From Pseudomonas sp. P5_109 (lineage in GTDB: Bacteria; Pseudomonadota; Gammaproteobacteria; Pseudomonadales; Pseudomonadaceae): a stretch of 64,000 bases of DNA. Location: assembly GCF_034009455.1 (NCBI RefSeq), contig NZ_CP125380.1, positions 4,415,501 to 4,479,500 on the forward strand, read 5' to 3'. Below are positions 1 through 8,031 of this stretch, in pieces; position 1 is the first letter of the stretch; each line of letters starts with the position of its first letter. The notes under the pieces were generated by a model. The model saw only the letters and a list, made by a program, of their open reading frames with translations, was not told where the DNA came from and made no database searches. Position numbers and translations under genes: made by a program.

Positions 1-80
1 TGTGAAAAATGTCGGACTCCGGCAAAAAGCGTCAATAAACCGGTGACTCAAATCTGACACACTCCACCAGCTACAACCCT

Positions 81-98
81 TGTAAATCGCGGCTTACG
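81..98. promoter_or_regulatory. GacA-box-like inverted repeat
   Basis: TGTAAA-N6-CTTACG matches the architecture of the GacA upstream activating sequence (TGTAAG-N6-CTTACA) at 10 of 12 fixed positions. It lies 213 bp before the first EPS gene. No RsmY/Z-like RNA with repeated GGA loops is visible just downstream, so if it works at all it may act on the EPS promoter. This is a single match and may be chance. Confidence 0.25.
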
Positions 99-132
99 AC
101 CGTTTATCGCTTTCTTGAAAATCTCGGCGAGT

Positions 133-198
133 GGGCAAAATTGGGGAAACCCCAATAGTGGTGCGACTTTGATGGCAATTGGCCCCCAAATTTGGGGG
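133..198. promoter_or_regulatory. Cluster of GGGG/CCCC palindromes upstream of the EPS operon
   Basis: Positions 184-197 read CCCCAAATTTGGGG, a perfect palindrome that extends by one C/G pair on each side. Positions 141-156 hold the everted arrangement TTGGGG-AAA-CCCCAA. Partial copies of CCCCAA-N2-TTGGGG can be read at 133-146 and 150-163. The same 14-bp consensus recurs at 29676-29689. I see no -24/-12 sigma54 element between here and the ugd start, so these are probably operators for a regulator acting on the EPS promoter. The rest of 1-310 shows no convincing gene. Confidence 0.4.
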
Positions 199-310
199 TG
201 TCTTGCCTGATTAACATGCCGGATTGCTGACACGGTTTGCCGAGGCTGGTCTATACCCCTTTTGACAGCTTCACTTCGCGACTCTCCACCGTCTTACGAG
301 GCACGCCAAT

Positions 311-1663
311 ATGGACGTGAGCGTATTTGGTACGGGCTATGTTGGCCTGATACAAGCAGCGGCACTGGCCGATGTCGGACATCGTGTCCTGTGTGTCGAC
401 ATCGATCCGAACAAGATCCGGCAACTGCAACAGGCCGTGCCACCGATCAGTGAGCCAGGGCTTTCCGGCACCCTTGAAGAAAACATCAAGGCCGGTCGCC
501 TGCTCTTCACCACCCAGGCCAGCGATGCGGTGGAGCACGCCGACTTGATCTTCATCGCCGTCGGTACGCCCGCCGACGAAGACGGTTCGGCCGACCTCAG
601 CCATGTGCTCAACGTGACCCGGCAGATCGCCAGTTTCATGGAGGCCGACCGCACCCTGATCATCAAGTCCACGGTGCCGGTCGGCACGGCGGACCAGGTC
701 AGTGCCACCGCTGTTGAAGAATTGCAGCGCCGTGGCAAGGGCTCGCTGAAGGTACGGGTGGTGTCCAACCCGGAGTTTCTCAAGGAAGGCAGTGCCCTGG
801 CCGATTGCATGCGCCCGGACCGGATCATCGTCGGTACCGCTGACGAAGAAGCCCGCAGCCAGATGAGCGACCTCTACGCGCCGTTCTGCCGCAATCGCGA
901 AAAACTGATGTTCATGGACAACCGCAGCGCCGAGCTGACCAAGTACGCGGCGAACGCGATGCTGGCCACGCGCATCAGTTTCATGAACGAACTGGCCAAC
1001 CTCACCGAGTTGCTGGGAGCCGATATCGAAGCCGTGCGCAAAGGCATCGGTTCGGACCCGCGCATCGGTTACCACTTCATCTACCCTGGTTGCGGCTTCG
1101 GCGGTTCCTGCTTCCCCAAGGACCTGCGCGCCCTCCTGCACACCGCCGAGCACAGTGGCATGCCCTTGCGTCTGCTGCGTAGCGTGACCGAGGTCAACGA
1201 CCACCAGCGGCATATCCTGATCAGCAAACTCAAGGCGCAATTTCCCGGCGGACTGGCCAGCAAATCCATCGCCGTGTGGGGCCTGGCGTTCAAGCCCAAC
1301 ACCGATGACATGCGTGAAGCACCCAGCCGTTACCTGATGGAGGCACTCTGGGCCGAAGGCGCGAGTGTGCATGCCTACGACCCGGAAGCCATGTCCGAAT
1401 GCCGGCGTATTTACGGCTACCGCAACGACCTGCATCTGTGCGCTACCCGCGATGACACGCTCGAAGACGCTGATGCCCTGGTGATCTGCACCGAGTGGAA
1501 AAACTTCCGCGTGGTCGATTTCGACCTGCTGGCGAGCAAACTGCGTCATCGGGTGATCGTCGACGGGCGCAACCTCTACAACCCGGAACAGGTGGCTGCT
1601 GCCGGCCTGCATTACAGCGGGATTGGCTTGCGCCACATCGTGCCCGAGGCCGTGCGTCCATGA
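311..1663 (+). CDS. ugd: UDP-glucose 6-dehydrogenase
   Basis: Cytoplasmic enzyme that oxidises UDP-glucose to UDP-glucuronate with two NAD+. It supplies the uronic acid precursor for the polysaccharide encoded downstream. The 450-residue protein has the usual family length, a Rossmann motif GTGYVG at residues 7-12, and the conserved GGSCFPKD block with the catalytic Cys at residue 267. A GAGG element about ten bases upstream supports the ATG. Its stop overlaps the start of the next gene (ATGA), so the two are translationally coupled. As first gene of the EPS operon it probably sits behind the regulated promoter in 1-310. Identification rests on family motifs and is firm. Confidence 0.95.
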   Translation: MDVSVFGTGYVGLIQAAALADVGHRVLCVDIDPNKIRQLQQAVPPISEPGLSGTLEENIKAGRLLFTTQASDAVEHADLIFIAVGTPADEDGSADLSHVLNVTRQIASFMEADRTLIIKSTVPVGTADQVSATAVEELQRRGKGSLKVRVVSNPEFLKEGSALADCMRPDRIIVGTADEEARSQMSDLYAPFCRNREKLMFMDNRSAELTKYAANAMLATRISFMNELANLTELLGADIEAVRKGIGSDPRIGYHFIYPGCGFGGSCFPKDLRALLHTAEHSGMPLRLLRSVTEVNDHQRHILISKLKAQFPGGLASKSIAVWGLAFKPNTDDMREAPSRYLMEALWAEGASVHAYDPEAMSECRRIYGYRNDLHLCATRDDTLEDADALVICTEWKNFRVVDFDLLASKLRHRVIVDGRNLYNPEQVAAAGLHYSGIGLRHIVPEAVRP

Positions 1664-2664
1664 AGATTCTCGTCACCGGAGCGGCCGGTTTTATCGGTGC
1701 CCATTGCGTGCTGCGACTATTGCGCGATGGCCACCAGGTGTTCGGCCTCGACAACTTCAACAGCTACTACGACCCGCAACTCAAGCACGATCGCGTGCGT
1801 TGGGTGCAGGAGCAGGCACGCCCTTTCCAGCTCGCAACGGTTGACCTGGCCGATACGTCGGCCATGGAGGCACTGTTTGCCCGGGAACAACCGGAGATCG
1901 TCATCCACCTCGCGGCCCAGGCCGGTGTGCGTTACTCCCTGGAAAATCCCCGGGCCTACCTGGACAGCAACTTGAGCGGCTTCCTGAACATCCTCGAATG
2001 CTGCCGCAAGCACCCGGTCAAACACTTGATCTACGCCTCGTCCAGTTCGGTGTATGGCGCCAACCAGCACACACCCTACTCGGTACAGGATGGTGTCGAT
2101 CATCCGCTGTCGCTGTACGCCGCGACCAAGAAAGCCAACGAGTTGATGGCCCACAGCTACAGCCACCTGTTCGGTATTCCCTGCACCGGGCTGCGCTTCT
2201 TCACGGTATACGGCCCCTGGGGCCGGCCGGACATGTCGCCGATCCAGTTCGCCCGGGCCATCGCCGAAGAACGGCCACTGAAACTGTTCAACTACGGCGA
2301 GCACCAGCGGGACTTCACCTACATCGACGACATTATCGAGAGCATCACGCGCCTGATCGAGAGTCCACCGCGAGCCAACGAGCAATGGGACCGCGAGCAC
2401 CCGGACCCGGCCACAAGCATGGCGCCCTGGCGGATTTTCAACATCGGCGGCCAGCACCCGGTAGAGCTCAAGGCCTACCTGGCATTGCTGGAAAAACACA
2501 TGGGGCAAAAAGCCCGGGTCGAACTGCTGCCCCTGCAACCGGGCGATGTCCTCAACACCTGCGCCGATGCCAGCGACCTGGCCCGCGCGACCGATTTCCA
2601 GCCACGGATCGAGCTGGATGAGGGACTTGGGCGCTTCGTTGCCTGGTTCCGCTCTTACTACTAA
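1660..2664 (+). CDS. NAD-dependent epimerase, probable UDP-glucuronate 4-epimerase
   Basis: Extended short-chain dehydrogenase/reductase sugar-nucleotide epimerase of 334 residues. The NAD-binding motif GAAGFIG is at residues 8-14, followed by the Ser-rich ASSSSVYG strand and the catalytic pair Tyr153/Lys157 (YAATK). The residues resemble the UDP-glucuronate 4-epimerase group (RFFTVYGPWGRPDM). Right after ugd this predicts conversion of UDP-glucuronate to UDP-galacturonate, which is an inference; UDP-glucose or UDP-GlcNAc epimerisation cannot be excluded. The start was chosen at the ATGA overlap with ugd, because the longer reading frame upstream merely runs through ugd. An unusual AT-rich repeat follows the stop. 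Confidence 0.88.
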   Translation: MKILVTGAAGFIGAHCVLRLLRDGHQVFGLDNFNSYYDPQLKHDRVRWVQEQARPFQLATVDLADTSAMEALFAREQPEIVIHLAAQAGVRYSLENPRAYLDSNLSGFLNILECCRKHPVKHLIYASSSSVYGANQHTPYSVQDGVDHPLSLYAATKKANELMAHSYSHLFGIPCTGLRFFTVYGPWGRPDMSPIQFARAIAEERPLKLFNYGEHQRDFTYIDDIIESITRLIESPPRANEQWDREHPDPATSMAPWRIFNIGGQHPVELKAYLALLEKHMGQKARVELLPLQPGDVLNTCADASDLARATDFQPRIELDEGLGRFVAWFRSYY

Positions 2665-2700
2665 CTAATTAACCAAGTAATTAACCAGACAGCGAACAAA

Positions 2701-2784
2701 TAAGACCTAAGTAGTAAGGCCTAAGTAATAAGATCTAAGCAATTAGATCCAAGTAATAAGACCTAAGTAATAAGACCTAAGTAG
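2701..2784. repeat. Tandem 14-bp repeat, six units
   Basis: Six contiguous 14-bp units with consensus TAAGACCTAAGTAR, at 2701, 2715, 2729, 2743, 2757 and 2771. The last two match consensus almost exactly and the middle ones differ by 1-3 bases. A 12-bp duplication (AATTAACC plus four bases) precedes it at 2668-2691. The array lies in the 212-bp gap between the epimerase and sugar transferase genes. It is strikingly AT-rich for this operon and full of TAA stops. Confidence 0.9.
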
Positions 2785-2802
2785 TAACCAAGAAACAACT
2801 AA

Positions 2803-2826
2803 ATAATTAATTACGCAATTAATTAT
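2803..2826. promoter_or_regulatory. AT-only inverted repeat before the sugar transferase gene
   Basis: Perfect 10-bp arms ATAATTAATT/AATTAATTAT separated by ACGC, ending 50 bases before the start codon at 2877. Such a site could bind an MvaT/H-NS-like silencer or another dimeric regulator, or form part of an internal promoter. No clear -35/-10 pair was recognised. Confidence 0.55.
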
Positions 2827-2876
2827 GTAGCTGCCTATCGCCCACGCCGCACGCGGCTGAACTATGCGGAGGATTT

Positions 2877-3623
2877 ATGACTGGACATGAGAGAAGTGTG
2901 CCCCTGGACAAAATGCGCAGGGACAAGCGCCTGGATCCCGAGCACCGCATGCGCATGGACGCCGCTATTCACATGCAGGGCCGTAGCTGGATTACCGGTC
3001 GCGATGGTGGCCGCTCGTGGACCTTGTCGCGCACCAACCGCGTACTGGCCTGCGCCGGTGCGCTGACAATCCTGGTGCTGATTGCGCCGGTGCTGCTGGG
3101 ATTGGCGCTGGCCATCAAATGCACCAGCCCGGGGCCAGTGATGTTCGTGCAGAAACGCACCGGTTACCGCGGCCGCCTGTTCGGCATGTACAAGTTCCGC
3201 ACCATGGTCACCAACGCCGAAGAGCTCAAGGAGTCCTTGCGGCACCTGAACAAGCACGGCGCCGACGCCATCGACTTCAAGATCGACAAGGACCCGCGCA
3301 TCACCGGTATCGGTGGTTTCCTGCGGCGCACCAGTCTCGACGAGCTGCCGAACCTGTTCAACGTGGTGACCGGCGACATGCGTCTGGTAGGCCCCCGGCC
3401 GACTTCGTTCAATGCCTACCGCTACAAGGACAATCACCTCGCTCGCCTGAGCATCTACCCCGGAATGACCGGCCTGTGGCAAATCTCGGGACGCAGCAAT
3501 ATCGACTTCGACCAGCGCGTTGAGTTGGACCTCACCTACATCGCCGAGCAGAGCCTGCTGCTTGATCTGAAGATCTTGTTGAAAACCCCTTTCAAAGTGT
3601 TCAGCGGCCACGGAGCGAGTTAA
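2877..3623 (+). CDS. Undecaprenyl-phosphate sugar-1-phosphate transferase (ExoY/WcaJ type)
   Basis: Initiating enzyme of repeat-unit synthesis: it moves a hexose-1-phosphate from a UDP-sugar to undecaprenyl phosphate at the inner membrane. The 248-residue protein is the short ExoY-like form with one membrane segment (about residues 58-82) and no N-terminal four-helix domain. Diagnostic blocks are KCTSPGP, the MYKFRTM motif, the DPRITGIGGFLRRTSLDELPN stretch and LVGPRPT. GGAGG at 2868-2872 supports the ATG. It abuts the kinase-like gene with no gap. The sugar is not predictable from sequence; glucose or galactose are usual in this family. Confidence 0.92.
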   Translation: MTGHERSVPLDKMRRDKRLDPEHRMRMDAAIHMQGRSWITGRDGGRSWTLSRTNRVLACAGALTILVLIAPVLLGLALAIKCTSPGPVMFVQKRTGYRGRLFGMYKFRTMVTNAEELKESLRHLNKHGADAIDFKIDKDPRITGIGGFLRRTSLDELPNLFNVVTGDMRLVGPRPTSFNAYRYKDNHLARLSIYPGMTGLWQISGRSNIDFDQRVELDLTYIAEQSLLLDLKILLKTPFKVFSGHGAS

Positions 3624-4271
3624 ATGGACGGTTCAACTGCTAAAAGCCTCAGCATTGCCAGCCCGAGCGAGTCCAACCTGACATCGACCGTGCTTGACCA
3701 GGACCTGCGGATCCTGTTCCTGACTGCCGCCAACCCCGGCGCAGGCACCACCACCAGCGCCCTCGCGCTGGCCAGTCAACTGGCGCAGATGAGCAGCGGC
3801 CTGGTGCTGCTGGTGGATGCCAGCCAGTCGGCGACCAACCTCACGCAACAGTTGGGGCTGACCCGGGAACGTGGGCTTCGCGACTTGTTGTTCAACACCC
3901 AGAGCCCGCCCTTGTTGCAGGACTGTGTGGTGAACGTGTCCAGCCTGCCGTTCCACGTCCTGCCATTCGGCCGCCACTCCCGTGGCAACGAACACCTGAC
4001 ACCTGAACAGCTGAGCCCGGTGCTCGATCAACTCGGCAGTCAATACCGCTTCGTGGTGATCGACGGCGATGCGGTGTATTCGGATTCCGACACCCTGGTC
4101 ATCAGCACCCAGGTGGACGGTGTGGTCATGGTCGTGCGCTGCGAAGACACCCGCTGGGAAGTGGCCCAGGCCGCGGCCCAGCGCCTGAGCCAGGCCGGAG
4201 CGAAACTGGTCGGCAGCGTGTTCAACCGACGCAAGTACTACATGCCCAAGTGGCTGTACAAAAACCTGTGA
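3624..4271 (+). CDS. CpsD/CapB-like ATPase with degenerate P-loop (pseudo BY-kinase)
   Basis: A 215-residue protein with the fold signature of bacterial tyrosine autokinases that partner chain-length proteins. The P-loop reads PGAGTTTS where active members have PGEGKS/T, so the ATP-binding lysine is a threonine. The Walker A' strand LLVDAS and Walker B VVIDGD also lack the usual second acidic and DTPP residues. The C-terminus keeps a short tyrosine-containing tail (KYYMPKWLY), not the usual Tyr cluster. It sits between sugar transferase and export genes, the normal place for such a kinase. I infer a structural or regulatory partner of the Wzz-like protein at 5348, without robust kinase activity. 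Confidence 0.8.
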   Translation: MDGSTAKSLSIASPSESNLTSTVLDQDLRILFLTAANPGAGTTTSALALASQLAQMSSGLVLLVDASQSATNLTQQLGLTRERGLRDLLFNTQSPPLLQDCVVNVSSLPFHVLPFGRHSRGNEHLTPEQLSPVLDQLGSQYRFVVIDGDAVYSDSDTLVISTQVDGVVMVVRCEDTRWEVAQAAAQRLSQAGAKLVGSVFNRRKYYMPKWLYKNL

Positions 4272-4293
4272 GCAACCAGATAAGGATGACGCC

Positions 4294-5331
4294 ATGAACG
4301 CCAAGATGCTTGTCCTGCTGATGCTGCCCCTCGCAGGTTGCTCCAGCACTTCCACCGATGTATCGCAAAGCATGCCGGTGCAGATCCTCACGGCCCCGCC
4401 GGCCAATGCCCAGGCCACCGACGTGCCCAAGGTCGAGCAGACCCTGCGGCCGCAAGACGTGCTGGACGTGATTTTCCACATCAGCACCAGTGGTTCGGAC
4501 GCCTATCGCGTGCAATCCGGGGACATGATCGCGCTGAATTTCACCGCCGCCAGCCAGCTCAACGGCAACCAGTTGGTGCTGCCTGACGGCACCATCGAAC
4601 TGCCGGGCGCCAACACCACGGTGAAAATCGAAGGCCTGACCCGCGATCAGGCACGGGAGGCGATTCAACGCGCCTACGATCGCAAGCAACTGTTCCAGCC
4701 CAACCGTAATCAGCTGTCGGTGGTCCTGGTGACCCCGCTGACCAATGAACAGAACCTCAAGTCCGTGCTCAACCACCCCGGCACCGGCATGAGCCGGGAG
4801 ATCACCGTGGGCACCGACGGCTACGCCAGTTTTCCGGAGATCGGGGCCGTGCCGCTGCAAGGGATGACCGTCAACCAGTTGGAGGCCTTCCTCAACAAAC
4901 GCTACGCCACCTTGCCGGGCCGCATGACCGTGGATGTGTTGCTCAAGTCCACCGCCGGCAACGAAATCTATGTACTGGGTGAAGTCGGCCAGCCGGGCTC
5001 CTACCCGATCCGCCGTCCGGTGTCGGTGCTCGAAGCCCTGACCATGGCCCGAGGTTCGAACATCAAGGCACGGCTGGACTCGGTGATGATCATGCGGCGC
5101 AACGGCAACCAGGTGGTCGCTCATCGTTATGACGTAGAGAAGGCCTTGTCGGGCGATGCCTCGCAGATCGCCTACCTGCAAGCAGACGACATGCTGTACG
5201 TGCCCAAGACCAAGCTGGCCAGCGCCGGTGAGCTCGCACGGCAACTGGCGGACGTCGTGTTGTTCCAGGGCGTGGGGTTCAGCTTCAGCTACCGCGTCGA
5301 CAACAAAAACGACAACAGCAGCAGCAACTAA
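4294..5331 (+). CDS. Wza-like polysaccharide export lipoprotein
   Basis: Outer-membrane auxiliary/export protein that forms the channel for the polymer. A lipoprotein signal with lipobox LAGC ends near Cys16, so the mature protein should be acylated. A Poly_export/SLBB arrangement follows: DVLDVIFHIS, then PDGTIELPGA, and a second soluble ligand-binding domain with VYVLGEVGQPG-like sequence (YVLGEVGQPGSYP). The 345-residue length is near the Wza norm. AAGGA lies before the ATG. It is followed 16 bases later by the Wzz-type gene, giving the typical export-regulation pair. Confidence 0.92.
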   Translation: MNAKMLVLLMLPLAGCSSTSTDVSQSMPVQILTAPPANAQATDVPKVEQTLRPQDVLDVIFHISTSGSDAYRVQSGDMIALNFTAASQLNGNQLVLPDGTIELPGANTTVKIEGLTRDQAREAIQRAYDRKQLFQPNRNQLSVVLVTPLTNEQNLKSVLNHPGTGMSREITVGTDGYASFPEIGAVPLQGMTVNQLEAFLNKRYATLPGRMTVDVLLKSTAGNEIYVLGEVGQPGSYPIRRPVSVLEALTMARGSNIKARLDSVMIMRRNGNQVVAHRYDVEKALSGDASQIAYLQADDMLYVPKTKLASAGELARQLADVVLFQGVGFSFSYRVDNKNDNSSSN

Positions 5332-5347
5332 CTCTCAGGTGACCGCC

Positions 5348-6940
5348 ATGAATCCAAAGGAAAATTACCTGCACGAGTTCTTCAGGATCTTCTTCGCCAA
5401 TAAGCAATTGGTGAAGCGAGTCTTCCTGGTCTTTGCAGTGATCGCCGTGGTCTTGCCGCTGATGCTCAAGCAGAGCTTCGATATCACCGCCCAGGTGATC
5501 GTGCAGTCCAAGAAAATCTCCCAGGGGGATGCCACCAGCACCCTCAATCAGGAAAACGCTTCCTTCATTCCGCCATCGCTGGCGGACATGGAGACCGAGA
5601 GCAATATCCTGCGTTCGCCGGCGTTGATCCGCCAGACCATCGGCGAGCTGCGGGAAAAGGGTGAGTACACGCCGCCAGTGAGCGTCTTCAACAAACTGCT
5701 GGTGCAGCCGTTCAAGAAGTTTGTGCTCAATCCCGTTCGCGAGCACGTGATCAACCCGGCTCGCAGCCTGCTCGGGTTGCAGACCGATCCGGTCCGCGAC
5801 ACCGTGCTCGATGCCCTCACGCAGGAGGCGTCCGACGCCCTCAAGGTGGAAACCTTGCCGGGCTCCAACGTGATCTCGATCGTCTACAGCTTCCCTGACC
5901 CGGCGCAAGGCACCAAATTCGTCGCCGCCCTGCTGCAGAACTACCTGGTCAGCCGCCAGGAAATGCAATCGATCGACCTGCCGCAGAGTTTCTACGAAAC
6001 CAAGAAACTGCAATACCAGGTGCGTCTCGATGGCCTGGAAGCCAATCGCCTGGCCTTGCTCGAACGCATCGGCTCGTCCGATCCCAAGGAAGAAATCACT
6101 TTCCGCCTCAACGCGATCAACACCGAGGAGCAAGCGCTCAATCTGTATCAGGACCGACTGTTGCAAAGCCAGCGCTGGCTCGATTACCTGAAAACCAATC
6201 TGGCCACCGCCAACAACGCCAGGTTCAACGACTACACCTTCCCCTACACCTTCACCACCACGGTCGACAACGTCGCTTTCGAAGACCGCGAGATCAAGCA
6301 ACTGGGTGAGCAACTGACGACCTTGGTAAGCCGCTACATGAGCGACCTGGCGATCTTTCAGCCCGGCAGTGAACCGATGCAACTGGCACGCGAGCAAATC
6401 ACCCGGACCCGTGGGCAATTCCTGAAGATTGTCAGCAACCGGATTCAGGAGCGCACCAGCGACCTGGCGACGATCAGCTCGGTCATCGACCAGAAAACCG
6501 CGCGCATTGCCGAGTTCAAGAACCGCATCCACCAGTTGCAGGAAACCCAGAGCAAGCTGCGGCAGATGGACACCGAGATCGATGCGCTGCACGCGGCGTT
6601 TTCCACCTATGCCCAGCGCTTCGCCGAAAGCAGCACCGCGCGCGCGCTGGACAACGACCTGTCCAACGCACGGGTGCTCAGCCCGCCGTTCGAGCCGACC
6701 GAGGCGGCGTTTCCCAAACCGATGCTGATCATCCCGTTCGGGCTGTTCACCGGTCTGCTGCTGGCGATTGCCCTGGTCTACGTGCGTGAGTTCTTCGACC
6801 ACCACTTCAAGCACCCTGCGCAAATCACCCATGAACTGGGCTTGCCGGTACTGCTGGTGATCAACGATCAAAGCACCCTGCCCAACAATCCGCACCGGAA
6901 CTGGAGCGTTCCGGCCCTCGTGCATTGGGTGCGCAATTGA
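5348..6940 (+). CDS. Wzz/GumC-type chain-length determinant protein
   Basis: Inner-membrane polysaccharide co-polymerase that controls chain length and bridges to the Wza-like exporter. The N-terminal membrane segment (about residues 23-42) and the C-terminal one (about 465-487) flank a long periplasmic region rich in coiled coil (GLEANRLALLERI, then a second segment around 360-430). The 530 residues match the GumC/ExoP size without a fused kinase domain; the kinase-like protein is separate (3624-4271). I chose ATG 5348, because the longer frame runs back through the preceding gene. The next gene starts inside its 3' end. Confidence 0.9.
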   Translation: MNPKENYLHEFFRIFFANKQLVKRVFLVFAVIAVVLPLMLKQSFDITAQVIVQSKKISQGDATSTLNQENASFIPPSLADMETESNILRSPALIRQTIGELREKGEYTPPVSVFNKLLVQPFKKFVLNPVREHVINPARSLLGLQTDPVRDTVLDALTQEASDALKVETLPGSNVISIVYSFPDPAQGTKFVAALLQNYLVSRQEMQSIDLPQSFYETKKLQYQVRLDGLEANRLALLERIGSSDPKEEITFRLNAINTEEQALNLYQDRLLQSQRWLDYLKTNLATANNARFNDYTFPYTFTTTVDNVAFEDREIKQLGEQLTTLVSRYMSDLAIFQPGSEPMQLAREQITRTRGQFLKIVSNRIQERTSDLATISSVIDQKTARIAEFKNRIHQLQETQSKLRQMDTEIDALHAAFSTYAQRFAESSTARALDNDLSNARVLSPPFEPTEAAFPKPMLIIPFGLFTGLLLAIALVYVREFFDHHFKHPAQITHELGLPVLLVINDQSTLPNNPHRNWSVPALVHWVRN

Positions 6941-8031
6941 ACGCGCCGCTCGGTACCACCCTCGACCTGCCGATCATTCACTTGCTCAGCAGCGGCGGCT
7001 TTTATGGGGCCGAGCGGATGCTGCTCGATCATTGCCTGGCGACGCCGGGGCAGCACCAGGTGCTGTTTCTCGATGCGCCGCCCGAGCTGATCGCGCGTTT
7101 TCGCGAGGCCGGCGTGGATTGCCTCGGCTGTGCGGGCCTCGGCGCGTTGCTGGGGCACTTGCGCCAGCGCCGTGACCAGCGGCCACTGATCAATACGCAC
7201 AACTTCAAGGGCCTGTTGTTCGGCTGGGTCGGCGCCACGCTGTTGCGCCTGCCGCTGGTGATCACCCAGCACGGCTTCACCCCACGCAGCCGCAAGCAGA
7301 AGTTCTACACCTGGCTGAGCCTGCAACTGTGCCGCACGGCCTCGGTGGACCGCGTGGTGTGTGTCGCCGAAAGCATTGCGCTGCTGCACCGCCAGGCCAA
7401 CGTGCGCACGGACAAGTTGCAGGTGATCCCCAACGGCCTGCCGGCGGCCAACGACTTGCAGCCGCAAAGTGGCGAACGGCAACGCTGGCTGGCCGGCTAC
7501 GTCGGGCGCCTGAGCAGTGAAAAAGGCCCTGATCTGTTTCTCGATGCGCTGATCCCGTTGTGTCAGCAGTACCCGCAACTGGATGCCGTGATGCTCGGCG
7601 ACGGGCCGGAGCGCGAAAGCCTGCAGGCGCGCATCGACGCGGCCGGATTGCAGGCGCGCATCACATTGCCGGGCTACCAGAACGACATGCGCGCTTGGTG
7701 GCGGCGACTCGATGCGCTGGTGATCAGCTCGCGCACCGAAGGCACGCCGATGATTCTGCTCGAAGCGATGCAGGCCGGGGTGCCGGTGGTGGCCTTCGGC
7801 GTCGGCGGGATTCCCGATGTCCTGCAAGACCGCCACAACGGCCTGCTGGCCGCGCCCACCGACAGCGCCGCCCTCGCCCGCCAGATCGGCACGCTGCTGC
7901 GTGACCCGGCCATGGCCGGCGAGTTGGTCGACAACGCAAAACGTACGCAACGCGATCGCTACGACCTCAAGGCCCTGGCCGAACGCTGGTCGCAGCTTTA
8001 CATCCGTACTGCACGGGAGGCACGCGCGTGA
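6925..8031 (+). CDS. Glycosyltransferase family 4
   Basis: Cytoplasmic retaining glycosyltransferase with GT-B fold, expected to add a sugar to the lipid-linked repeat unit. The N-terminal loop HLLSSGGFYGAERM and the C-terminal EGTPMILLEAMQAGVPVVAF motif are typical of GT4. The nucleotide-sugar site has GYVGRLSSEKGPDL. The start is uncertain: TTG 6925 or TTG 6937 (the latter overlaps the Wzz stop as TTGA); the first in-frame ATG would remove the acceptor loop. Length is 368 residues from 6925. It overlaps the next gene by 4 bases (GTGA). Confidence 0.88.
   Translation: MGAQLNAPLGTTLDLPIIHLLSSGGFYGAERMLLDHCLATPGQHQVLFLDAPPELIARFREAGVDCLGCAGLGALLGHLRQRRDQRPLINTHNFKGLLFGWVGATLLRLPLVITQHGFTPRSRKQKFYTWLSLQLCRTASVDRVVCVAESIALLHRQANVRTDKLQVIPNGLPAANDLQPQSGERQRWLAGYVGRLSSEKGPDLFLDALIPLCQQYPQLDAVMLGDGPERESLQARIDAAGLQARITLPGYQNDMRAWWRRLDALVISSRTEGTPMILLEAMQAGVPVVAFGVGGIPDVLQDRHNGLLAAPTDSAALARQIGTLLRDPAMAGELVDNAKRTQRDRYDLKALAERWSQLYIRTAREARA

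Noticed and set aside
192..206. Sigma54 promoter before ugd
   Set aside because: TTGC at 203-206 is present, but the -24 GG is missing at the required spacing.
48..233. Open frame on the minus strand before ugd
   Set aside because: No ribosome site or family features; it covers the palindrome cluster.
299..313. AGGCACG resembling a -24 element at the ugd start
   Set aside because: No TTGC at -12 and it would start transcription inside the gene.
251..1636. Long open frame (461 codons) opposite ugd
   Set aside because: Shadow of ugd; the composition is that of the reverse strand of a GC-rich gene and ugd has all family motifs.
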